In this document: positions 44,601 through 53,832 of the stretch, in pieces
Position numbering within the stretch: position 1 is the first letter of the stretch
How the letters are laid out: every line of letters begins with the position of its first letter
Origin: Siderastrea siderea
Lineage: Eukaryota > Cnidaria > Anthozoa > Scleractinia > Rhizangiidae
DNA length: 64,000 nt
Assembly (NCBI GenBank): GCA_964030785.1
Contig: OZ034974.1
Coordinates: 48,246,355 to 48,310,354 of the forward strand
Direction: 5' to 3'
Program-made: the position numbers and the translations under genes
Notes under the pieces: generated by a model
What the model was told of the DNA's origin: nothing
What the model saw: only the letters and a program-made list of their open reading frames with translations
The model's database searches: none

Positions 44601-47600
44601 GAATTTCTTATTAATCCTTAAGTAAATTTCTTTTTTTCTTTCTTTCTTTCTTTTCTACCATTCTTGTAATTTCTTTGGGTGACAAAGCTGAATAAATAAA
44701 TAAATACACCAGACAAGCAATTCTGGTTGACAAAAAAATATGTGAGTACCTTCGAACTCTCTCTACATCCTCATTTTTTGGCACAGGTTTGTCTTTGCTC
44801 TTTCCTCCATAATCCTCTGTGCTTGAAAATGCTTCGTAATCCTCTGGGCTTGCATATGCCTGCATTCAAATATGCAGTCAATGCTGTACAGAAGGTACTA
44901 GGGGCATTCACACAAGATGCCCCTAGTGGCTGGGAACAATGAAAGGCAGCTGGATTTGCAGGCTTTAGAGAAGGCAAAACATGGAACCTGCATTCACCAA
45001 TGAAAATCGAGTGAAAGTTTTTATTTACATTATTCTTTTCAAAACTAGTTAAAAAGATAATTCCAGGTGGCTGTTTATGAGCAGTAGTAAATTAGGAACC
45101 ATTGTTGTATAACAATGTTTCTTCTATAACTTTAACTGGGAAATTTACATTTCAAAACCAAAATTTGCATCCTGGAAAGAAAAATGTTTTATACCTGTTT
45201 CACAACAAAGTCCCTAGTTTATCCACGCCTGCATTTGAAATACATGTTTTTATACGTATCATTCTATAAGTCTAATCCAGCAGTCCAGTCCAAAATGTCC
45301 AAAGGCGAAAATCCAGTCCAGTCCAGATTTGCAGACAAATGGAAAGCACATACAGATACACCCACGACTGAATAACTTGAAACCCCCTACCCTGCGAGCA
45401 GTGGTTCCCGGTGAACGAGAGGACGAGGAACCACTGCAAGCAACTGTTTAGCGCTGTCCCCAACTCTGGATGAATAAATTAACTCACAACCAGGAAAACC
45501 GGTTTGACGCTTGCGCTAACACTTAGGACTGCTGTGATTCATGTGCCCATTATTCAAGGCTATTGTTGGTTATCGTACGAGTCAAGCAAAAGATATCCAA
45601 ACAGATAGAAGGGCTGGTCAGGCTTATTCGCCGATATTTTACTTCATTACGGAGCGCATTCTTCACCAACTAATTTATAAATGCGATGACCAGACTCGCT
45701 CTGCAGTGCCGGTGGGGACGCTAAAGCAAAAGCTTCAAAGCCTTCGACGCCTAAGAACAACACTTTGATTTCTTTTCATAAATTAATCCCTGGAATTGCA
45801 GAAAAGGAGGAGAAATATTATAAGGTTTGCAAACAGAAAATTTAAAAATCAGATCTGCTAGTGATGCAGGCCACTCAGCTATCTTCTGTATCTACAGTAT
45901 GTATTGTTTTCATCAATTAATTCATTTATATTTAAATTGAAATGAATATCCATTGCAGTAATGACAAAGAAAATAAAAGCTATTGATAAAAAAGTTTTTT
46001 CCTATCTGAAAGGAATGTGAAATGTTCTCGCTTTATCTAGTGCTGATTTTCAAAACCTTCATGATCGATCCTAGGTTCACTTGTAAATACAAATGAGAAA
46101 TAATTTTCTGTGAGCGCTCGCTGAATATTTTGTGTAGCGCACTGAATATTTTGTGGAGGATCGCTTTAATACAAACACAAATATTCCTTGATTTCTTGGT
46201 CATTAAAAAGCTGCCAAAATGCTAAAATAATTGAAAGCCCTTTTACTGGCACCCAAAAAATCGAAAATAGCGAAGAAATTTCCGCAGCTTCAGGCTACAA
46301 TTTATATTTTTACCAGTTGAACTGTTAACCTTTTGTCGCACGTTCGTCCAGGGTGCATGTTTGCTCTGATTGGCCAAAATGTGACAGCTCAGGCAAATGG
46401 GTACTCCGTCACTCACGCATGCTCGACAGAAATCCAAACGGCTGCTTGCAGTGGTTCCCCGTCCTCTCGTTCGCCGGGAACCACTGCTAGCAGGGTAGAA
46501 ACCCCCAGAATACGAAATAACTATTACATAACAAGCAGATTATGAAAATACTTTCCCTATACAAATTTTCGAGTTTTGAGATTCTTGAAAGTTCTGATCG
46601 TGCAAAATCGCCCGACCCTGCAAATGAATTCTAGCCGCAGTAAACAAATCTTTCTTGAAATGCAATCTCAGATTCTAAACGTAAGAAACCACGTCTATAA
46701 GTGAAAAAGAAATAAAACTTTTCTTCTCCCAAACTCTAGAATTTTAATTTCTTTCGCATATCTTTCAGGGGTTTACGCTGCACGGAATTGTCACGAGGCG
46801 CACGTTATTTGTTGCACGCAATTAGTTTTCTTGTCCTATTGCACAATCGAATACCAAACTAACATTAAAAAAAAAGGAAAAAAGACAAAAGTCATTTTTG
46901 ATTTCCACTTAGGGCTATTACCCGTCTATTTAGGTTTACATAACTTCATTATTCACCCTTGTACATAGTTAGGGGCCGATTACATGAGCCGGGCTGGCTC
47001 GGTAGAAGGGCTGGCTCTGTCTGCCGAGATGACTGTTCAGCCAGGTATTACATGAGGCAGGCCAGCCCGCCTGCAGCTAAATTTAGAAGCTGTCGTGTGA
47101 AAAGATGGCTACATCGAAGAGCATGAATCAAGTGTTTTTATTTTCGTTAATCCATTATTTTGGTGTATTATTTTCAGTTTCACGTAGCTTTACGGTCTCA
47201 TAAACCTTTATAATTTATGTTATATAGAAAGAGAAATATCTATCTTCTGGTGAGCCATTTTGCTCTGAAGCGAAATTTAGGAGCCGATTACATGAGGTGG
47301 GCTGGCCCGCTTAGCCAGGCTGGCTCGGTTTGCCAGGATCTCAGCACGTCTGTGAAACACACAAAAATTCAACTTCGCAATTACATGGAAAAATTTCAGC
47401 CCGGGTAGCCAGCATCCCGGCATCGCGATTGCCGGGCCAACACTTTCTCGTCACTAGATTTCTCTTCAGAGCAAAATGGCTCACCAGAAGATCGATATTT
47501 CTCTTTCTATATAACACATAAAGGTTTATCAGACCATGAAGCTACGTAAAACTGAAAATGATACGCCAAAATAATGGATTGGCAAGAATAAGAACACTTG

Positions 47601-48035
47601 ATTCATGCTCTTCGATGTAGCCATCTTTTCACACAACAGCTTCTAAATTTAGCTGCAGGCGGGCTGGCCCGGCTCATGTAATACCGGGCTGAGCCGTCAT
47701 CTTGGCAGACAGAGCCAGCCCCTACCGAGCCAGCCCGGCTCATGTAATCGGCCCCTTAGTGACGAGAAAGTGTTGGCCCGGCTAACCGGGCTGGCCCCTT
47801 CAATCGCGATTACATGGTGAATTTTCATCCTGGCTAGCCGGGCTGAAATTTTTCCATGTAATCGTAACAAAACTGATGCAAAACAGAGAGACCCAAGCAA
47901 TCAACAAGGCCTAACCTTGTTCTTGATGCGTTGCCTCGCAGTCAAAGGAGACATCAAAAGCGTTTTTAGCACGAGGATGGAGCCGTAGAAAATGTAAGCA
48001 GCGAGCAAACGATCGTCCCCATTCAGTGCCACCAT
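35648..48035 (-). CDS. MGST1-like MAPEG protein, gene B (mosaic, with giant intron)
   Basis: Exons 47916-48035, 44750-44859 and 35648-35900. Exon 1 (LLAAYIFYGSILVLKTLLMS) is close to gene A, with about 3 differences in 40. Exons 2-3 and the 3' UTR are closest to gene C (NLSPVRGIWCLRIFTAARVL, LHTVAYLNKMSRPRATCFLI). Exon 2 is 110 bp instead of 83: a 27-bp in-frame duplication gives SPEDYEAF followed by STEDYGGK. The protein is 160 residues and reads open throughout. The start of exon 3 gives VHQNDLEN where the paralogs have AHxNDLEN. Intron 2 is 8.8 kb because of a DIRS-type insertion and MITEs. Intron 1 holds a MULE-like element at the place where similarity switches from C-like to A-like. Confidence 0.82.
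36843..37560. repeat. Tandem duplication, about 160 bp unit
   Basis: Unit 1 is 36843-36995. Unit 2 is 37004-37068 plus 37454-37560, split by the MITE at 37069-37453. Both share GAAATGTGCAGTGGGCTAGT, GTCGAACTCTCTTAAA and TAATTTGTTTTAATTATATA. Confidence 0.65.
37069..37453. mobile_element. CCCAGGGGGGG MITE
   Basis: Ends CCCAGGGGGGGTACTCGAAG and the inverted form CTTCAAGTACCCCCCTGGGC. TCAACAG flanks both sides (37062-37068 and 37454-37460), a 7-bp duplication, or 8 with one mismatch. Related G-rich elements lie at 49694-50090 and 52147-52597. Confidence 0.65.
37750..38213. mobile_element. TA-flanked MITE (CCGTGTGGCACTA)
   Basis: Ends CCGTGTGGCACTA and TAGTGCCACACGG, with TA on each side, as for Tc1/mariner-type elements. 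Repeated TTTTTGCGGGAAC words occur inside. Length is 464 bp. Confidence 0.6.
38268..38380. mobile_element. Short palindromic MITE
   Basis: TAAAGGATAAAGGTCAATCC at the left and its near inverse GATTTGACCTTTATCCTTTA at the right enclose an AT-rich core of TATATAAT repeats; 113 bp. Confidence 0.6.
38804..39130 (+). CDS. Pro/Ala-rich ORF, possible gag start of the DIRS element
   Basis: Begins MAQPPQIQRPLQVRAQDILA and stays rich in Pro, Ala and Val to LEVKQ. A GT (GAG|GTAAAA) near 39010 could be a splice donor joining it to later sequence. No zinc knuckle or known domain is visible, so its role as gag rests on position only. Confidence 0.35.
   Translation: MAQPPQIQRPLQVRAQDILANAQAELPVPQGPQPAVAVPAPGPAHVAEPEVAEIAEVAGPHAVPDPPLEVKQPFSFLPVSFTGFSLFLLLRLFLRCMPLECGVLFKCE
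39125..39430 (+). repeat. 120-bp tandem repeat, about 2.5 copies
   Basis: Units begin GAGTGATGCC at 39125, 39245 and 39365, an exact 120-bp period with few changes. Each unit contains CTCGAGTGCGAG and CTCGAC/GTCGAG motifs. It lies within the 5' part of the DIRS element. Confidence 0.8.
39431..40571 (+). other. T-rich region of the DIRS element without coding sense
   Basis: T-rich on the plus strand, with short frames but no recognisable domain. It could be an untranslated region or intron between a gag start and the RT; TCTTCTAGTCTAG near 40540 is a possible acceptor. Confidence 0.35.
40572..42739 (+). pseudogene. DIRS-type reverse transcriptase / RNase H, frameshifted
   Basis: Frame 1 (40572-41339) carries RT blocks VEPTKPRLCHDNRFLN, TLDDKSGYDHILLD and WYFVSNTIPFGWK. 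The catalytic YIDD (SLYIDDRHNGEL) follows in another frame near 41360. RNase H lies in a third frame (41818-42471): VYSDASSFAWGG, ATKETKALTN, DAYVDNLSLVQAW and IPSSVNPADQPSR. A C-terminal block (VVPDVHPRRYWWPIL) is in the second frame at 42311-42739. Three frames plus stops near 41577-41760 mean the polyprotein is broken. Motif order is as in DIRS/Ngaro RT-RH. Confidence 0.75.
42871..44298 (+). CDS. DIRS-type tyrosine recombinase with N-terminal zinc ribbon, intact
   Basis: 475-codon frame. The first 50 residues are hydrophobic and may be non-coding; a CCCTTCAG acceptor-like site near 42960 would start it later. A zinc-ribbon pattern follows (CPRCEYANDATFRYCQNCGY), then an alpha-helical core-binding region (LVWKDQKGKTKVHY, FGTVDSLIGKLRTIFNEVGR). 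The catalytic domain shows GDRPGDLSQV (Arg), HGFRSGCA (His-x-x-Arg) and GHVGWRHRSTATYY (His/Trp and nucleophile Tyr). All catalytic residues are present. This enzyme class integrates circular cDNA of DIRS/Ngaro elements. A cellular or Crypton-derived recombinase is possible, but the adjacent RT remnant argues for DIRS. Confidence 0.75.
   Translation: MVTFFLNFVMIEVTINFVHLFFVFLLRFPFSLCQRPLNFFCQSVSCPRCEYANDATFRYCQNCGYKRKILTVGHTQRTDVTLDVSALDNRLSQIASLSANTSYSKQKSSLQKELEFFLASLPFPKDISTVTPRELCRFLVWKDQKGKTKVHYAGCQFYARTGSFPCPCPTRLAFGTVDSLIGKLRTIFNEVGRRGEWDPRLLLGNPATDLSLKQYLKCVTAEQLQAQATPKQATPFFVNDLLQLSHLTDRKLRSEDLTPIDVFVLLRDQAFFKTLFFSGDRPGDLSQVKTPEILRFPDNSGLLFNHVWGKTLRDGSSNLFAIRRNQNADICPVKAIDLHVTFAKGIGIDITSGFLFRPITPDGGIVDRPFSSSAADSRFRVYLDEGNLAQAATLHGFRSGCAITLALAGAGLQDVMGHVGWRHRSTATYYMQLSKVMSTNSPSTTLSGREVNIADPGVLYQNCDSLKDFIPAFPR
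45388..46497. mobile_element. MULE-like element with 9-bp duplication
   Basis: Ends TACCCTGCGAGCAGTGGTTC and the inverted form GAACCACTGCTAGCAGGGTA. GAAACCCCC flanks both sides (45379-45387 and 46498-46506); 9 bp is typical of Mutator-like elements. The inverted ends run about 55 bp. It is 1110 bp with no transposase, and lies in gene B intron 1. Confidence 0.7.
46972..47755. mobile_element. Fold-back MITE with GGCCGATTACATGAGCC ends
   Basis: The ends are long inverted repeats beginning GGGGCCGATTACATGAGCCG, flanked by TTA on each side (46969-46971 and 47756-47758), as for Harbinger-type elements. A second GCCGATTACATGAGG unit at 47282 and related sequence at 47759-47875 show that it is a composite or nested copy. 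It lies in gene B intron 1. Confidence 0.6.
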
Positions 48036-48364
48036 TTCGACACTCTGCAAATGACACGCTGCATGTCACGCGAGGACACTCGCGCGCGCTTGAATTAGCG
48101 AGACAGTCTGCGTGTAGCCTGCGTAGCAGGCGTAAACGGGGAGGGGAAAGGGGAGCAAGAACGCGGGAGAAGAATGGGGGACTAGGGGGTAGGGACGAGG
48201 GAACGCCCGTTACGCCTGCTACAAAGCCCCCGTTTTTTCATTTCTGCGGCCGCCAGCGGCAGCAAAATTCTGATTGGTTAATTTTTGACAGTAAGTCCCA
48301 CGGGAATTGACGTAATTTGACGAGGACGTGTAGTTAGAAGATTTGAACTTTGATGCAGCAGGCC

Positions 48365-48473
48365 TAGTCTCCTTCGCAGCCGCTCGGGCCGAAGTCACGC
48401 AACGTTCCCCTTCCCCACGCGTGGGTAAGGTAGCGTTGCGTGACTTCGGCCCGAGCGGCTGCGAAGGAGACTA
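48365..48473. repeat. 109-bp near-perfect palindrome
   Basis: TAGTCTCCTTCGCAGCCGCT at the left and its reverse complement at the right, with only a few unpaired bases at the centre (CCCCACGCGTGGG). It lies just upstream of gene B, 330 bp from the ATG. Confidence 0.7.
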
Positions 48474-48860
48474 CAGCAGGCCGGGCCAGGTAGCGAAATT
48501 GTCTTGAAACCAGAGCGAGAAACGGCAGTTAGAGCTCTTCTAAAGGGAAGAGATGTTTTAGCGGTTACGGTCCTAGAAAGAAGAGATTTTGTCATTGTCA
48601 GAGAAGATTTCAAAAAAGTATTGAACCGTTTCACGCGTGAATTTCGAGGCAGTGTAAATATCCCGTTATCGGAATGAAGACTCGCCTTTTGAGAACTATA
48701 AATCGGAAGAAGAAGCCCTAAGAAACGCTCGACGCCTTAAACAGTGGAACTCAGAGAACTAAAAGCGAACAAATTATTCTTTGAGAACAGACGGTTGTTT
48801 TAAAGAGAAATCTGCCGTTGCAATAAGACATTACTCAAGCTGTTGACTTTATTAACTTTA

Positions 48861-49273
48861 GGGGCTGTTTACATGGAGGGAGGAAGATCCTAGCACTAGG
48901 AAGATCCTAGAAGGCGAAACAAATTTTCGTTTGGTTTACATGCAAAAATTTCGGTCGGGGTGGTTGCCCTGAAATCAAATAAAACTGTCGGTATTTAGCA
49001 GCTGAGCGCCCGGCTGCCGCCATATTTGTTTTTCTGTCCCTAGTACTAGGATCTTCCGAGCGAAGGCAGTTTACGTGGTGCTAGGATCTTCCTAGCGCTG
49101 GGATCTTCCTATCTCTCAGCTAGGAAGATCCTAGCACTAGAAAGATCCTAGCGCTAGAGCCAAGTACAACATTTTGCATGTAAACTGAATACAGAAAACA
49201 TATGGCGCTAGGATGATCCGCCTTTTAGGATCTTCCTAGCTCTAGGATCTTCCTCCCTCCATGTAACAGCCCC
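48861..49273. mobile_element. hAT-type MITE with 8-bp duplication
   Basis: Ends GGGGCTGTTTACATGGAGGG and its inverse CCCTCCATGTAACAGCCCC. TAACTTTA flanks both sides (48853-48860 and 49274-49281). The interior has many copies of AGGATCTTCCTAG in both orientations; 413 bp. Confidence 0.75.
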
Positions 49274-49693
49274 TAACTTTATTTTTAGACGCTTCATTAA
49301 ATTCCTGCGTACAGTCAGTCATGCAGAAAAGCGCGCGCCTGCTGAAAATCGGTGGGCGGAGATGAAAAACATAGGGGTCTTTGTTGCAGGCGTTCCCTCG
49401 TCCCTTTCTTCCAGAAGCCCATTTTTCTCCCGCGTTCTTGCTCCCCTTCCCCTTTCCCATTTACCCCTGCTACGCAGGCTAGTCTGCGTGGTACATCTTT
49501 GGTTGTGCGAGAAATCAACATTGGACTCTCGACCTTTCCAAGACACGTGATGGCGTGATCTGGTGGGCGTGCGTTCTCGTGTAGGGCTTTTAACAGGGTG
49601 CACGGGTAATTTCAGGGCATTTTTGCCATCTTGCTATGCCGTACTGATGAGCTCTAAGAAGAGTGAAACAGCTGAACCCTGCTCTGTTGAAGT

Positions 49694-50090
49694 CCTGGGG
49701 GGGTACTTCCCGAAGATTTGGGTGGGTGTGTGCGGTGCGCTTCTGGAAACCCTTACCCTATTTCAGACCAAAATATGTGATTTCCCTACCCTGTTTCAGA
49801 CCTGACCGAAAATTTGATACCCTATTTCAGACCAGTCCCTAACCCTATTTCGTTTGTGTAAACATTTGAGCAGGGCTTCAAACTCCCAACGTTAATCAAA
49901 CCTCAGTTCTTTGGAGAAGAAAAGTAATAAAAAGATAGCTTCTTGTAAGAACCATACCAGATCCCATATCAGAGTGCACTAACCTCACCCTATTTCAGAC
50001 CAAAAAGGCTCAAAAACCATACCCTTTGATGCCGCACATACCTATACAGCTTATATAAGGGAGTTCCCCTCCCCCCCGGGTTTAAGTTCT
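49694..50090. mobile_element. G-rich MITE (CCTGGGGGGGTACTTCCCG)
   Basis: The left end CCTGGGGGGGTACTTCCC is matched by the inverted right end GGGAGTTCCCCTCCCCCCCGG. Repeated ACCCTATTTCAGACC words occur inside. Confidence 0.5.
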
Positions 50091-50267
50091 ATTGGTGTTG
50101 TGTTGATGTCTTGCAAAGTCAAATCTTTCTACGTAGTCAGATCAGCCTTGCTGCCATGTTTGTCATTTGCGTGGTACATGGTGGGCATAGATACAGGGAG
50201 GAAGAGGAATATGCATATGGACCTCATTAACACACAATAGGCTAAAAGCTGACCATCTCTTCAGAAA

Positions 50268-50273
50268 TTTATT
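50268..50273 (-). terminator. Poly(A) signal of MGST gene C
   Basis: Minus-strand AATAAA 226 nt after the gene C stop, at the position matching the gene B signal. Confidence 0.55.
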
Positions 50274-50498
50274 AAATTATCTGCTAGACAATAGTCTTGA
50301 GTAATAAAAAATCATTGCAGGAGGGAAAAATGAAACTTAATTGGCACACACAAACCTAATCTACATACATGAAGAGTATGATACAGAGATAGGGTCATTT
50401 CCTTGAACAATACTTCGGCATCTGATTAAGCTGTCCTCCGTGAGATATGGAGACGATGACGACGATGATGATAAAACCCATGTACAGTCAGTTTGTAG

Positions 50499-53400
50499 CT
50501 AAAACATGCCAGTGTGAATGGCTGAGTAAAGAACACTAACACCCAAAATACCAGTACAAATTGCACCAATGAGAAAACACATAGCTCGAGGAAGGGATAT
50601 CTTACTAAGGTATGCCACAGTATGAAGGACTCTTGCTGCTGTGAAAATTCGCAAACACCAAATGCCTCTGACAGGTGACAGGTTGGACAACATGTACAAC
50701 AAGGCAATGATGAGAAAGATTGGAATGTTTTCCAAATCATTTTGATGTGCCCTGAAAAAGGGAAAGAAAATCCAGAGTCAGCATGTTTGTGAACATTTTC
50801 ACACATTTTCACACATTTTAACCCTTTAAGCCTTAACAGTGATGAAAATGAAATTTCTTTTTATATTATCCAGCCTGAGAAAACAGCCGACGTTTCGCAA
50901 AGTCGCCACTTGAGCCCTCACAAAATGATGACTGAGAAACGAGCACAGAAATTCCATACTGATGATGTGCATGTTTCTGCACTCGTTACTCAGGCATCAT
51001 TTTACGAGGGCTCAAGTGGCGACTTCGCAAAACATCAGCTGTTTTCTCAGGTTATAATTATCACTACTTGTTCAAACAATCAAATGATGAGAATAAAGAA
51101 AGTGATCACCAAGGATCAGATATCTTGATGCTTAGACCACAACTCTGGAGAACAGTAAGGAGAATATACATTTTTATATCAGGGCTTAAAGGGTTAAAGT
51201 TCAATGTGTGGCCAAAGGGGTGAGACATGGGATGGTGGGGGGGGGGGGGGGAGGGTTAACATAAAAGTGACAATGGTGATTGATAGAAATTTTACAAGAA
51301 ACCCAAGTCGTGTTCTGTGTGCTTAATGGCTTGAATTAATTCCTAATCTTTAAAATGGACCAATTTTCCTGAAAGTAGTGTCTGTCTTCTATTTCCATGC
51401 AGGCTTTAAATTTTCGTTTCCCAGCTCCAAGCTAATCTTCCAGGATTACTGGGGAACTTTAAAAAAGTCATTTTAGGCAAAGTAAGTGGGCAAGAAGTTT
51501 TTCTCCCTTTCCTCCAGATTGACTACAACTACACACAAACTATACATGTATGCATGGCAGCGTTTCAAGAGTACCAGCTGGCAGCTAAATTCAAATAACT
51601 GTTTATGAAGTTTCACAAATGGATCCAAGCACTGATATGCCTAAAAGACCACCTTAAGCCATGCAAGCAATTCTGGCAGACAAAAAAATAGGTGAGTACC
51701 TTCGAACTCTCTCCACATCCTCATTTTTTGGCACAGGTTTGTCTTTGTACTTTCCTCCATAATCCTCTGGGCTTGGTAATGCCTGCATTCAAATACACAG
51801 TCAATGGCATGAAGAAGGTAGCCTGCAAATACAGCTCCCAGCTGTGGCGGGGGACAGGAAGGCGGGAGACCAGGAGAAAAGGGGGCAGGGGGTGTACAGG
51901 AGGCAGGAGATGAGGGGGTGGGAAGTGGGATTCCCAAAGGAGCCAGAAGCGGGAGAAAAGGGGGAAAATTATGCAACATTGTGCAATAAACTGCAATCTA
52001 AAAAATGCAAAGAGACAGGATCCAACAAATACAGGGCGGGAACTGGGATTAATGGCTACGGGAAATGGGAGGTCTAAACCCCCTATTCCCTCTCCCCAGC
52101 TACTAGGGGCATTCACACAAGACACCCCTAGTGGCTGAGACTGATGCCCAGGGGGGGGGGGGGGCACTCAACAAAGTTTTCTACGGGGAGGCTCTCCCCC
52201 GAGGTCCAACCCCTTACCCTTTTACATACCATTTTTGACAGAAAACGTACCCCTTTTCGTATACCTTCCATTGAAAAATGGCACCCCTTTCACATACCTA
52301 CTACCTACTTAAGAATACTGCATCCCTTTTCTAGACCCTTGGAATGCAGTTAATGAATGATATTAGGGGAGAACGGTATTACCAGAAGAGATGTTAACCA
52401 AACAACAATATTATTATTACCTACTTGAAAATTTAAGGCCCTTTTAAATACATAATTGACAGATTTCCCTACCCTTTCATATACTTCAGCTCGTGAAATC
52501 CCTACCCTTTTTTATACCTGAAGCCTGAAAAGGTACCCCTTTTGGGCAGAGCCTCCCCGTATAAGCCATTTTAGGGAGTACCCCCCTCCCCCGGGAATGA
52601 TGAGAGGCAGCTGCATTGGCAGGCTACAGAGATGGCAAAAGATGGAGCCACTCACCAATAGTCATTATGTGAGAGTTTTTGTTCACTTCATTCTTTTAAC
52701 TAGTGAAAATGAAAACCCTGGGTGGCTGTCCATGTGCATTAGTACTGGTAAATTTAGCCTGCGTAGCAAGCGTTTCCGTAAGGTTTTCCGCACGTTCGAA
52801 GCATTTTTCGTTTTTTAGCCGTGCGAAAATTGGGCCGAGCGCAAAAAAGTGCATGACGGGGGAGGGGAAGGGAATTTTCACGCGGCTAAAAAACGAGAAA
52901 TGCCTCGAACGTGCGGAAAACCTTACGGAAACGCTTGCTACGCAGGCTATGGTAAATTGGGAAACATTCTCAAAAACCATTCATTTCTTCCATAATTTTA
53001 CCTTAACTGGGAACTACATGTTTCATTTTAAAAAAATTTGCCTCCGGGACGGAAAAGAGGGTTTTAACTTGCTTTAACAGCAAAGTTCCCTGTATTCTAC
53101 TAGTCCGCGTTCCATTAGTCCAATCCACCAGTCCAGAACAGAAAGTACAAGTGCGAAATGTTTTTCCTGGTCGTTCAAGTTTTAAGATTTTTTGGTTATG
53201 AAATTACTGGGGAGAAAAGGCAGGTAAGGCGTGCATGGAAAATTTCCTCGATCGAGTGACTTACTTCCCTCAGAAATCATCCTACCCTTGAAGATTGTAG
53301 AGAGAATTATTTACATGCGGCGCCCGGTTCATCAGCTCATCGACAGCTCACCGTACCGGGAAGACGCAATATGTTTGACGTAAATTCTTAAGTGATATCT

Positions 53401-53651
53401 TGTACGCTCTCGCGTGCTCGATATTAATTTGAAGGAGTTCGAATTCTCTTAAGGGCGTGGATGAACAATGGCCTTATGGCCGTATTACGGCCGTATTACG
53501 GCCATAAGGCCAACTTCAAAGCTTGACTAACCTTGTTCTTAATGCGATGCACCGCAGTTATAAAAGACATCATGAACGTTTTTAGCAACACAATGGAGCC
53601 ATAGAAAACGTAAGCAGCGAGCAAACGTGAGTCTAACGTTAGTGTCGCCAT
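50499..53651 (-). CDS. MGST1-like MAPEG protein, gene C
   Basis: Exons 53532-53651, 51700-51782 and 50499-50751 give 151 residues. Exon 1 (MATLTLDSRLLAAYVFYGSI) is the most divergent of the four genes. Exon 2 has LPSPEDYGG and ends in NEDVERVRR; exon 3 begins AHQNDLENIPIFLIIALLYM and ends SAIHTGMF. The conserved MAPEG motif and the RIFTAARVLHTVAYL helix are intact. As in its neighbours, Tyr replaces the MGST1 sensor Cys after PED. Expected role: ER or mitochondrial membrane glutathione transferase/peroxidase. Intron 2 holds a TTAA-flanked MITE; intron 1 holds G-rich and palindromic MITEs. The 3' UTR is alignable with gene B, so B and C share recent ancestry at this end. Confidence 0.88.
50822..51193. 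mobile_element. piggyBac-like MITE (CCCTTTAAGCC), TTAA-flanked
   Basis: Ends CCCTTTAAGCC and GGCTTAAAGGG, flanked by TTAA at 50818-50821 and 51194-51197. A second inverted-repeat MITE (50872-51051) is nested inside. It is absent from the matching place in gene B intron 2. Confidence 0.65.
50872..51051. mobile_element. Nested palindromic MITE
   Basis: CCTGAGAAAACAGCCGACGT at the left and its near inverse CATCAGCTGTTTTCTCAGG at the right; the arms continue through AAGTCGCCACTTGAGCCCTC. About 180 bp. Confidence 0.6.
52147..52597. mobile_element. G-rich MITE in gene C intron 1
   Basis: The left end CCCAGG followed by a G-run and CACTC is matched by the inverted right end GAGTACCCCCCTCCCCCGGG. 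Its interior words (TACCCTTTT, ATACC) repeat. Confidence 0.5.
52755..52949. mobile_element. Near-perfect palindromic MITE (TAGCCTGCGTAGCAAGCG)
   Basis: TAGCCTGCGTAGCAAGCGTT runs into a long inverted repeat ending CGCTTGCTACGCAGGCTA. A related, more decayed copy lies at 56188-56284. Confidence 0.7.
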
Positions 53652-53832
53652 TTTAGGTAAACCTCAACGCTCCCGAAAGCTTGTAACCTAGATTTATTTA
53701 CTCAGAGTGACGCTGCAGTTTTCGTTTTGCATGTCTGACCTTGGACTGACCTTGAATGACTTTGAAGGGGACTGTGTCGAACCCGCACGTGTGTTAATGC
53801 GAGGATCCTCGCGTGCGTGAGGTTTGAACCCT

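Larger units (their letters stand above)
38460..44690 (+). mobile_element. DIRS/Ngaro-type tyrosine-recombinase retrotransposon in gene B intron 2
   Basis: Bounds are set by comparing gene B and gene C introns: 38400-38450 aligns with 51597-51645 and 44700-44749 aligns with 51655-51699, so everything between is extra in gene B. It contains a possible gag start (38804), an RT/RNase H remnant (40572-42739) and an intact tyrosine recombinase (42871-44298), the order of DIRS/Ngaro elements. No target duplication is expected for this class. It lies on the strand opposite to the host gene. Exact termini were not found. Confidence 0.7.
48116..49490. repeat. Pair of inverted GCCTGCGTAGCAGG repeats
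   Basis: 48116-48240 (GCCTGCGTAGCAGGCG, a GGGGAGGGGAAAGGGGAGCA block, then GACGAGGGAACGCC) recurs inverted at about 49380-49485. They may be two MITE copies or the ends of one element spanning the hAT-type MITE at 48861-49273. Confidence 0.45.
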
